From Pavlovales sp. CCMP2436 (lineage: Eukaryota; Haptophyta; Pavlovophyceae; Pavlovales): 13,803 bases of DNA. Of the stretch, positions 1 through 7,065 are shown piece by piece (the first letter of the stretch is position 1; each line of letters opens with the position of its first letter). The notes below the pieces were generated by a model that searched no databases, was not told the DNA's origin, and saw only the letters and a list, made by a program, of their open reading frames with translations. Made by a program: the position numbers and the translations under genes. The stretch covers positions 16,353 through 30,155 of the forward strand of contig MU631661.1 of assembly GCA_026770615.1 (NCBI GenBank), read 5' to 3'.

Positions 1-55
1 CATTGCAGGTCTGCGCTCGTCTGCCTCGCGTTGGCTGGCGTGTCTGCTGCTCGGC

Positions 56-1459
56 ATGGCGAGTGAGGCGGGGCTGCAGTGCGCACGCGTGTGCCTCTTC
101 GCGCGGCTGTGCGGCGTGCTGCTCCCGCGCCGCCGCGACGTCGACGCCGACGCCGACGCAGACGCAGACGCAGAAGTAGACGCAGCAGCAGCAGCAGACG
201 CAGACGAGACCGTCATCACCCTCGCCGGCCCTGGGCTGCTGTCCGCCGAGCAGGCGCACGCGCTGTCCCCGCACGCATCCTCGCACGCGCTGCCCACTGG
301 CGCCGTGGAGCTGCCCCGCCTGCCCGCCCTGCCCCTGCTGCCCCTCGCCACGGACGTGCGTCCGCCCGCCGACGATTCCGTTGTGCTACTGTGCGAGCCG
401 TCTCGAGCGCGTGCAGTCGGGCGCGCACTCGAGACGGCGCGCGCGGGCGCAGCGGGCGGCGTGCGCGGGGGTCCGCTCCACGCGCGCGCGTGCGCGCTGA
501 CCGCCCGCGCGCTGGAGGCGGTGGTGGCGGGCGCGCTGCCCGGCCACTCGGACGCGTGCGCCGCGCGGCGGAGCGAGGCCCATGCCCTGCTCGCGCGCGC
601 GCCGCGTGAGGTGGGTGCGAGCAGCCTGCCGTACGTGCGGCTCGACGCGGTGCTGCGCGCCGTGGCCGAGGCGGCGCTGCCCGTCGCGACGGAGGCGGTG
701 CGCGTGAGCGTCTACGTGGAGGCCACCTCGCAGGCGCTGCAGCTGCGCCGCCTCTACCACGAGTGCGACGCGGGGCTCGACGGCGTCATCTCACTCGGCC
801 GCTTCGAGGAGGTGCTGAGCGCCCGTGCGCCTGCGCTGCCCCCCCCCCTCGCCTTCCGCGCCTTCCGAGAGATGGCGGCGCACACAGTGGGCGACGACGT
901 GATCCCGCCGGGCGTCTTCGTGCAGGTCTGTCTCGCGCACGGCGTCCGCCTGCCCGAGCAAGGCGGCTGGCCCGAGCCGCCGCCCGGCGCGCTCGTCGAG
1001 GGGTACGCGGGCGGGGGCGGGGACTGGGTGGACTCGACGGGGGGGGCGGCCCCGGCGCTGGACTGGAGGCTGGAGCTTCTGCCTTCGGTCGCCGAGGCGG
1101 GTGCGGACAGCGGGGTGGACGAGCGCGCCGAGAACGAGGCAGGTGCGGAGCGGCGCGTGTCGGTGGTGACAGTGCAGGACCTGCTCTCACCTGAGCACGG
1201 ACTACTGGCAGTGCACAGCCGCGAGCCGCCGGGCGCAGCCACGCCCCTCACCGCCGCGCACTCGCCGCGCGAGTGGACGGCGGGGTCGGGCAGTCCACCG
1301 CCGAGCATCAGCCCGAGCGCACACTTTGGCCTCGCGCACCTCGGCGAGCACCTCGCGCGGGTGGAGGCGGCGGCGGCGGAGGCGGACATTTCGCAGCAAG
1401 CCGCCGCGCCTCTGCCTGGGGTTGCGCCAGAAGATCTGCTCTTTAACTTTGTCGGCTGA
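56..1459 (+). CDS. Ala/Arg-rich protein with a degenerate EF-hand-like segment; probably complete or a terminal exon
   Basis: I do not recognise a named family. The frame runs 467 codons from an ATG with G at -3 and G at +4, to a TGA. Residues about 28-51 are an Asp-Ala repeat followed by an Ala tract. Residues about 225-300 look like an EF-hand pair: a helix ending LYHEC, a loop with D, D-G and a hydrophobic Ile, then a helix containing RFEEVL. The loop's last position is Arg instead of the usual Glu, so calcium binding is doubtful. The C-terminal third is rich in Gly, Pro, Ser and Ala and looks disordered, ending in DLLFNFVG. The same frame stays open upstream to the window edge, and TTGCAG at 3-8 could be a splice acceptor. 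The gene may therefore start outside the window, with this as its last exon. A calcium-sensor or regulatory role is inference only. Confidence 0.6.
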   Translation: MASEAGLQCARVCLFARLCGVLLPRRRDVDADADADADAEVDAAAAADADETVITLAGPGLLSAEQAHALSPHASSHALPTGAVELPRLPALPLLPLATDVRPPADDSVVLLCEPSRARAVGRALETARAGAAGGVRGGPLHARACALTARALEAVVAGALPGHSDACAARRSEAHALLARAPREVGASSLPYVRLDAVLRAVAEAALPVATEAVRVSVYVEATSQALQLRRLYHECDAGLDGVISLGRFEEVLSARAPALPPPLAFRAFREMAAHTVGDDVIPPGVFVQVCLAHGVRLPEQGGWPEPPPGALVEGYAGGGGDWVDSTGGAAPALDWRLELLPSVAEAGADSGVDERAENEAGAERRVSVVTVQDLLSPEHGLLAVHSREPPGAATPLTAAHSPREWTAGSGSPPPSISPSAHFGLAHLGEHLARVEAAAAEADISQQAAAPLPGVAPEDLLFNFVG

Positions 1460-1664
1460 GTTGCACCGCGGCTGGGCTCTGGTTGGAAATTGGAGTTAAG
1501 CACTTAACGTCATGCAAAAAAAGCTGTCTTACTGTAGACCTGTTAGTTTTGCCGGTTCAGTGAGTTCAATTTTGTCCTTACGTAACTAACTAAAACTAAA
1601 ATTTTGTTTTTAACTTAAAGACTACAAAAATGGAGCCTGCACACAAATGGCAAACGTTCGCCTA
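1460..1664. other. 3' flank of the first gene, AT-rich
   Basis: Base composition changes sharply after the stop codon. From about 1500 to 1630 the sequence is AT-rich with runs such as TAACTAACTAAAACTAAAAT, as expected of a 3' UTR or intergenic spacer. I see no canonical AATAAA and no gene. Confidence 0.5.
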
Positions 1665-1908
1665 CTAGGCGCGCGACGGCTCTCCGCCCCCCCGAAAGGC
1701 CAGGGGACCGGGAGCTAAGTCCCTAGGAGCCTTCACGCGCCTCATTGGCGAGCCGTGCATGCCCTTCTCCTCCGAAGACCCGTCTGATCGCACCCCGTCC
1801 CAGGCGAACGAGGGCGCGACGGCCGCACATGCGCGCCTCAGCGGCGACACGGCGCGTTCGAAGAGCACCCACGGCAAGTACCAGGCCCGCTCACAAACCA
1901 GTGGCCCC

Positions 1909-1916
1909 ACCTCCGG
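1909..1916. repeat. Target-site duplication, left copy, MITE 1
   Basis: ACCTCCGG lies directly left of the element and is repeated exactly at 2072-2079 directly right of it. An 8-bp duplication is typical of hAT, P and Merlin-type transposition. Confidence 0.85.
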
Positions 1917-2071
1917 CCGGCTCTTAGAAAAGGCGTAACGTACGGGGATTATCCGCGGTATCCGTGGGGCCCCGTGGGCCCCCGGGCTATGTGACAAGTT
2001 AGTTATATGTTAGTCACATAGGCGCCTCCGGCGGGGCCCCCGGGGGCCCTGCGGGGCTTTCTAAGAGCCGG
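1917..2071 (+). mobile_element. MITE-like non-autonomous DNA transposon, copy 1 (155 bp)
   Basis: The element begins CCGGCTCTTAGAAA and ends with its exact reverse complement, a perfect 14-bp terminal inverted repeat. Perfect 8-bp duplications (ACCTCCGG) flank it. It has no coding capacity. The centre is an AT-rich loop between a 9-bp inverted repeat (CTATGTGAC and GTCACATAG), set in long G/C blocks, so most of the element can fold on itself. A second copy in opposite orientation at 3360-3514 differs at one base (1949). The 8-bp duplication fits the hAT, P or Merlin superfamilies. The terminal bases do not settle which, and no transposase is in the window. Near identity of the copies implies recent movement. 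Confidence 0.9.
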
Positions 2072-2079
2072 ACCTCCGG
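2072..2079. repeat. Target-site duplication, right copy, MITE 1
   Basis: ACCTCCGG, identical to 1909-1916, starts at the first base after the right terminal inverted repeat. Confidence 0.85.
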
Positions 2080-2142
2080 GCGCGGCGCGGCTGGAATCCG
2101 AGTCCCCGCGGCGTAGACAGCCGGGTTCTCAAAAGTTTTTTA

Positions 2143-2708
2143 AAAAAATAATCACCATTCTTTGTATGTATGTACTTATTTGTTTACGCAAGCACTCCAT
2201 TTTTATTCTTAGTGGGCGCTTGCTAGCAAGCCAAATGTGCAACAGGTCCTAGGCGACTGGGCCCTAACTTTTCAGCCTGCGGGGACGCCGGGATGGCCCC
2301 CATTCGTAGCGGGTAAACTGAGTGACCAACATTATGGCGCGGGGGAGTACATATGGTGTGTGCGTGACTGTCATGGTGAGTGACGAGGCCTGGCGTATAC
2401 ATTCGCAACTGACAAAACGATGCGAAATTCGAAAAGTGAGCTACAGGAATCTACGGGTAGATAACGCTGCAAAAGGCTAAATCGCTAGTGCGTGCGATCA
2501 TCCGCATGTACACGCATTCGTAGCCTGGCTACCGGGCGCCACCATCGCAAGAAGGCGGCAGGAGGAGGTGGTGCATCGCGCGCCGCCTTTCTTTAACAAG
2601 GGCAGTGCAGGCGGGACTTGGGGGGGAGGGGGGAGAGGGGTGACGGTAGAATGTCGAAAAGTGAGTTCAAACGCGGCCTGACCCGCGCGAGCGCGATCAA
2701 CGAGCAGG
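2143..2708. other. Intergenic region upstream of the parvulin gene
   Basis: The first part (about 2130-2210) is AT-rich with TTTTTTAAAAAAATA and repeated TGTA words. The rest is mixed, turning G-rich at about 2610-2645. It should hold the promoter and 5' UTR of the isomerase gene, but I see no clear TATA box. A short upstream ATG at 2651 opens a frame that overlaps the isomerase start in another phase and ends at 2803. It could act as an upstream ORF, but nothing else supports it. Confidence 0.4.
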
Positions 2709-3301
2709 ATGGCCAAGGCAGCCCGGGCCGCAAAGCCGGCGGCGTCGGCCAGGGCAGCGAAGCAGGGCGCGGCCGCAAAGCCAGCGGAATCGGCACGCAC
2801 TAGTGCCAAGCAGGACCTGTGGCCGGTCGCCTTCTGCGTGCTCGCCCTGTGCGCTGGCATGCACTACCTGCGGGGGAGCGGCCCGCAGGCAGAAGCGTCG
2901 CATATCCTCGTCAAGGATGAGGCGCTGGCGACGCAGATCGCTCTTGACATTGCGGGTGGCGCTGACTTCGCCGAGCTCGCAAAAATGCACTCCACCTGCC
3001 CGTCGGGGAAGCGAGCCGGCGGTAGCCTCGGCACATTCTCAAAAGGCATGATGGTCTCAGCTTTCGATGAAGTTATCTTCACCCCTCAGAACGAGGTCGG
3101 CGTAGTGTACGGACCGGTACGCCCCACCCGCGCGTGCAAGACGAACTAGGGCCCCGCATCGCGAATTATCGCGAGCGGCACCAACCATTGACCTCATGCG
3201 TGCTGCTTCATGTGTTGCAGGTAAAGACCAAGTTTGGTTTCCACCTGATCCGGATCAACAAGCGCGACCCTCCGGCAGAGCTGGCCAAGCCCGCGTCGTA
3301 G
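2709..3301 (+). CDS. Membrane-anchored parvulin-type peptidyl-prolyl cis/trans isomerase (PpiC/rotamase), two exons
   Basis: Exons are 2709-3116 and 3221-3301, giving 162 residues. Parvulins isomerise the peptide bond before proline and help protein folding. Residues 1-36 are Ala/Lys/Arg-rich. Residues about 37-54 form a hydrophobic segment, so the protein is probably a signal-anchored membrane protein or carries an organelle-targeting leader. Residues 62-152 are a complete rotamase domain: SHILVK with His65, an ADFAELA helix, Cys97 in HSTCPSG, GGSLG, FDEVIF, and after the intron [12 protein letters not shown] with His144. Both signature histidines are present. The start ATG has A at -3 and G at +4. 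Splicing is needed to supply the FGFHLI strand; without it the frame ends at 3149 and lacks that strand. MITE copy 2 lies 58 bp past the stop, probably in the 3' UTR. The cellular compartment is not settled by the sequence. Confidence 0.85.
3117..3220 (+). other. GT-AG spliceosomal intron of the parvulin gene (104 bp, phase 0)
   Basis: Donor CCG|GTACGC and acceptor TGTTGCAG|GTAAAG. Splicing joins two complete codons and continues straight into the conserved C-terminal parvulin strand. The family match on both sides fixes both junctions. Confidence 0.85.
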
Positions 3302-3351
3302 GACTAGGGGGGCGGACAGAGGAGGTGCGGAAAGGCCGGAAGCTGCGGCTG

Positions 3352-3359
3352 TGGCGGAG
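3352..3359. repeat. Target-site duplication, left copy, MITE 2
   Basis: TGGCGGAG directly left of the element, repeated exactly at 3515-3522. Confidence 0.85.
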
Positions 3360-3514
3360 CCGGCTCTTAGAAAGCCCCGCAGGGCCCCCGGGGGCCCCGC
3401 CGGAGGCGCCTATGTGACTAACATATAACTAACTTGTCACATAGCCCGGGGGCCCACGGGGCCCCACGGATACCGCGGATATTCCCCGTACGTTACGCCT
3501 TTTCTAAGAGCCGG
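3360..3514 (-). mobile_element. MITE-like non-autonomous DNA transposon, copy 2 (155 bp, inverted)
   Basis: This is the reverse complement of copy 1 with one mismatch in 155 bases. It has the same 14-bp terminal inverted repeats and its own, different 8-bp duplication (TGGCGGAG), so it inserted independently and is not a segmental copy of the first. It starts 58 bp after the stop codon of the parvulin gene and so probably forms part of its 3' UTR. Confidence 0.9.
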
Positions 3515-3522
3515 TGGCGGAG
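3515..3522. repeat. Target-site duplication, right copy, MITE 2
   Basis: TGGCGGAG, identical to 3352-3359, begins at the first base after the element. Confidence 0.85.
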
Positions 3523-4111
3523 GCGAGGCTTTAAATAACGCTGATGTGCCAGAAGCACACCTTCGCGACATTGAACATGGCAAACATTACTTCATCAGTC
3601 AGTAGCCTGTACTGTACACATAATTAATGCGATTCTTGCCCCGAAGGACAAATACCACAAATATGCGTGGCTTATCTGCTGGCCGAGTCTATCCGGATCC
3701 CACCCCTTTAAGTGCGGCCGGGTTCCTTCCTGGTCGAGTGGTCGTTCCCTAGTCCCCACTTCATCAACTTGCGGACTGCCCGGGGGTGGTCAAAAGCGGG
3801 CGGAGCCATAGCCAATATATTATTATGATGTATATAACTATTGATAACGACTATATACACTACCGGAGACCCATCGGCACGCGCGGTGGCGCCCAAGCCA
3901 GCGCAGCCGACTAACTAGTAACTACTTGTAAAGGGACGGACGTATTTCTTATTATAGATATTTACACGCAGCACGTCGGACCAGCACGGCAGTGAGTGAG
4001 TCATACCAAAGATGAGGAAAGTCATGCGTGCAGCTTGGCTGCCTTATCAAGGCTAACATAAGCGCGCCCGGCCTCATTCTTCACCACTTTGTCCTTGCGC
4101 CTGCGCAACGC
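3523..4111. other. Convergent intergenic region
   Basis: This lies between the 3' ends of the + strand parvulin gene and the - strand armadillo gene. It includes an AT-rich patch (about 3815-3860, and again 3940-3965) suited to 3' UTR or polyadenylation sequence. I see no convincing gene, RNA or repeat in it. Confidence 0.4.
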
Positions 4112-6221
4112 CTAGAGCAGGGGCAGCGCGCCCAAAGCCACTGCCGCCCGTGCACGCACCTGCGCGTCTGCGCTGGTTGCAAGGTCACGCAGCGCACAGC
4201 ACATCGGCAGCTGCACTGATGCATCGGTCGGGTGCGCGCGCATCGCAGCGACGATCTGGGGCAGCGCGCCAGCATCCACTGCCGCCTGCCTGCACGCACA
4301 GCCCTGCGCGTCTGTGCCGACTGTGATGTTGATCAGCGCCCAGCACGCCTGCTCCTGCACGGCTGCAGTGACCGAGTGCGCGCGCATCGCAGCGACGATC
4401 TGGGGCAGCGCGCCCGCATCCGCTGCCGTCTGCTTGCGCGCACTGCCCTGCGCGTCGGTGCCGACTGTGATGTTGGCTAGCGCCCAGCACGCCTGCTCCT
4501 GCACGGCTGCAGTGACCGAGTGCGCGCGCATCGCAGCGACGATATGGGGCAGCGCGCCCGCATCAGCTGCCGCCTGCCTACGCGCACTGCCTTGCGCGTC
4601 TGTGCCGACTGTGATGCTGATCAGCGCCCTGCATGCCTGCTCCTGCACGGCTGCAGTGGCCAACATCGCTGCGACGATCTGGGGCAGCGCGCCCGCGTCC
4701 ACTGCCGCCTGCCTACGCGCATAGCTCTGCGCGTCTGTGCCAGCTGTGATGTTGATCAGTGCCCTGCACGCCAACGCCTGCACGGCTGCACTACCTGGGT
4801 GCGCACCCATCACTTCGACGAGCGCGGGGGAAATTCCCGCGGCGATCGCGACATATCGGCTGCTCTCCTCGATAGCCCAGTTGGCCACGACGCGCAGTGT
4901 GAGCTCAGCGAGCACCCCCGCTCCAGTGCGCGTGGCGTCGCGCAGGTGCTCGATCAGCTTCCCCCACGTCATGCCCCAACTCGGCCTCCAACGCAGCGGC
5001 CACGGGGCGAGCAGCCTTTGCCTGATCCGGCAGCAGCACATCTTCGCGCGGCCGCTTGCGAGCCGATCTCGGCGCGTCCGCAGCCGCACCCGCAGCAGAC
5101 GCACCCGCCAACGGTGCCACCACGGCCACCACTACCACGGCCGCCCTGTCCTGGGCGACATGTGCTATAGCCGCCTCCTCGGCCGACACCGCAGCTGCCA
5201 CGGCCTCGCGCGCTCTCGCGAGCTGCGCCCGCGCGTGGTCGCGAATCTGTCTCGCCGCGGCCTCGATGCGGGAACGCTCGTCTTCGTCGCGCGCCTGATG
5301 CGTGCCGCCTGGCGTACTTGCCACACCGAGCCGCAGCAGCTGGCGATCGGCGGTAGCGACCTCGTTGCTCCCGCTCCTCGGTCGCACGTCTACCGTCGAG
5401 GCAGCGGCGAATTGCATCTCCGCTGCGGAGGACTCGGGGGCGGTGGCGGGCTTGGCGGTGGATGCAGCGCGCTGGGCGGCGGGCACGGAGGCGAGTTTGG
5501 CGGTGGCGGCGGCGGGATCGGCGGGGGCGTGGGTGGACTCGGCATCGGGCTCGTCTTTCACTGCGGACGCCTTGCCGCCGCTCGAGGATTGCCGGTCTGC
5601 GCTCGGCACGGCAGCTGGCACCAGCGCCTCAGCACCCGCCTCGCAGCCGCTTAAGTCGATTGTAGCAGCCGTGCGTCGCGCCTGCGCAGGCTCGGCCGCC
5701 ACCAGGTCGAGCCGCTCAGTCACTTCGCCGGCGGTGACGCGTAGCCACCAGCACGGGTAGTCCGTGATCCCGAGGAGCGTCCGCTGCTCGTACGCCTGGC
5801 CCACCTGCTCGCAGAGCGTCCAGAGCTCGCGTGCGTCGGCCTCGGCGATCGCGTCGTCGAGCGCAGCGCGTAGGCGGTGCTCTTCGCCATCGAACTGGAT
5901 GTACTCCGGCGGTCGCACAGGGCCGCTCTCGACCGAGCCCGAGGCGGCGGCGTCGGCGCTGCGGACGGACAGGAGGAACCGTGCGTACAGCGGCTCAAGC
6001 TGCGCGAGAACTGTCTCGGCGGGCGCCGTGAAGCAGCTATCACGTGCGGCCCATTCCGCGTCGCTCTCGGCTGACAGCCGCTCCACCTTGGAACTTGGCG
6101 GCGCGACGCGCAGGCGGCGGCGGACTTCTTTCCATATTACGGGAATCGGCGGGCCTGGCAAATAAATATCACACGAGTCTGGCAAAAATCTGTTCGCGAA
6201 CAGAAACTCCCTAATATTCAC
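4112..6221 (-). CDS. Armadillo-repeat protein with Ala-rich N-terminal region and NLS-like cluster; one apparent frameshift
   Basis: Two - strand frames form one protein of roughly 700 residues. The first (6221 to about 4977) has an unrecognised N-terminal domain of about 190 residues with aromatic motifs (DYPCWWLRV), then a long Ala/Ser/Pro-rich stretch, an E/R/A-rich probable coiled coil, and RSARKRPRED, which resembles a nuclear localisation signal. The second (about 4973 to 4112) holds armadillo repeats, an alpha-helical fold that usually binds partner proteins, as in importin-alpha relatives. Repeats with AVQEQACWALINIT and DAGALPQIVAAM are plain. The frames join if one base of the run at 4974-4977 is dropped: without that change the first frame ends at 4905. 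This is either a sequence error or a disabling indel. The first codon listed is GTG. The frame stays open upstream to about 6279 with no ATG, and CTCAG near 6228 on the - strand could be an acceptor, so the true start probably lies in an unseen 5' exon, perhaps separated by the retroelement. Confidence 0.65.
4223..4789 (-). repeat. Tandem armadillo-encoding repeats (135/144/144/144 bp)
   Basis: In coding order the units are 4789-4655 (45 codons), 4654-4511 (48), 4510-4367 (48) and 4366-4223 (48). Each begins with an AAVQ codon set. The three 48-codon units are nearly identical at DNA level, and the 45-codon unit lacks three residues (in the AHSVT linker). More diverged repeats flank them (about 4790-4900 and 4222-4115). 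The pattern indicates recent tandem duplication of whole repeats. Confidence 0.85.
4974..4977 (-). other. Frameshift point in the armadillo gene
   Basis: A run of four C on + (four G on the coding strand), in coding-strand context GTTGGGGCATGACG. Upstream coding is in one frame, downstream armadillo coding in another. One base fewer in this run would make a single continuous frame. Confidence 0.55.
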
Positions 6222-6305
6222 CAGGCTGAGCGAGTACCTCGTGATCGGAGCGGCGGCGCCGAGAGCGCTGGCCGAAGTTTAACGTGCTCATGAGGCGGCG
6301 CGACG

Positions 6306-7057
6306 ATGGACGAGCCCATCGAGTACAGCCCGCGGACGCGTCCGGAACAACATGGGAGGCGCTCGTTCGGCCTTCCCGACCTCCGCCGCGAGGAGACGAG
6401 GGACGAGCACAGCGTCGGCCCCTCCGAGCTCCGCCGCGCGGAGACGGGGGACGAGCACGTCGTCTACAGCCCGCAGGCACTGCGTGGCCAAGGTGGGCGG
6501 CTATCGCCCGGCCTCTTCGAGCTCCACCGCAAGGAGCCGACTGGCGAGCGCGTCGTCTACAGCCCGTAGGCACTACGTGGCCAAGGTGGGCGGCTGTCGC
6601 CCGGCCTCTTCGAGCTCCACCGCAAGGAGCCAATTGGCGAGCACGTCGACAACAGCCCGCCGGCGCGGCAGGGGCAGGCCGGCTCGCCAAGTGGCAAGGA
6701 GGTGGCACTCCAGTTCTCACCGCCGAGACAGGCGCCGTCGACCTTCGCGGACAACCGCACACTGCGAGTGGGCTCATCGCCGAGTCGTGGTGACACGGCT
6801 CGGGTGGCATCGCAGTTCGGCGGCTGCGGGCACCGACAGGACTTTTCACCGAGTCGTGCACGCGGCACGGCTCGGGTCGTACCTGAGATGGGCGCTTGCG
6901 GGCGCCAATATAGCTTTTCGCCGGGCCGTGACGACAAGGAACGGGAATCGCAAGGGGCCGGTGCATTGGCACGGCCGATCTTCGCAGAGGCGGGAGCCCC
7001 GAGTGGCAGACCGACCTTCTGGCACGGGACAAAGCGCCCAACACCGGCAGCAGTGAT
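6306..7057 (+). pseudogene. gag-like N-terminal region with 31-residue repeats
   Basis: From the ATG at 6306 the frame reads with Tyr/Phe-Ser-Pro motifs (EYSPR, VVYSP, LQFSP, DFSPSR, YSFSP) and repeated L-R/H-R-x-E blocks. A 93-bp unit (31 residues, containing RGQGGRLSPGLFELHRKEP) occurs twice, with a diverged relative upstream. The second unit has TAG at 6567-6569 where the first has CAG, a single C-to-T change. The repeats keep multiples of three, which supports this frame as the one once translated. No CCHC zinc knuckle is visible. Assignment to gag rests on position before the protease; it could instead be an unrelated fused gene. Confidence 0.45.
6461..6646 (+). repeat. 93-bp tandem repeat, two copies
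   Basis: Unit 6461-6553 is followed by 6554-6646 with only a few substitutions (for example GCAGGCACTGCG against GTAGGCACTACG). A shorter match starts again at 6647. The period of 93 equals 31 codons. Confidence 0.8.
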
Positions 7058-7065
7058 AGCGGCGG

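Larger units (their letters stand above)
1665..2139 (-). pseudogene. Possible old - strand reading frame split by MITE copy 1
   Basis: On the - strand an open frame covers 1665-1916. A second stretch, 2080-2139, lies on the other side of the 155-bp MITE. If the MITE and one copy of its 8-bp duplication (163 bp, not a multiple of three) are taken out, the two stretches fall into one open frame of roughly 100 codons. It has no ATG near its beginning and no family I recognise. It could be part of an exon, a piece of another repeat, or chance in GC-rich DNA, where long open frames are common. I list it because the MITE boundary and the frame agree, not because a function can be named. Confidence 0.2.

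Noticed and set aside
754..1503. Long - strand open frame opposite the first gene
   Set aside because: GC-rich DNA leaves the opposite strand open by chance; the product is compositionally biased and has no domain, while the + strand has an EF-hand-like segment and a good start.
2618..2803. Short + strand frame overlapping the isomerase start
   Set aside because: Gly/Arg-rich with no conservation signal; at most an upstream ORF beginning at 2651.
4314..5170. Several + strand frames across the armadillo array
   Set aside because: Cys/Arg-rich shadows that repeat only because the - strand gene contains tandem units.
6211..7044. 277-codon - strand frame opposite the gag-like repeats
   Set aside because: Arg/Pro/Ala-rich shadow of the + strand; its repeats simply mirror the 93-bp units.
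6352..7056. + strand Ser/Thr/Arg-rich frame overlapping the gag-like frame
   Set aside because: It looks like a low-complexity translation of the same repeats in another phase; the 6306 frame has the more protein-like motifs.
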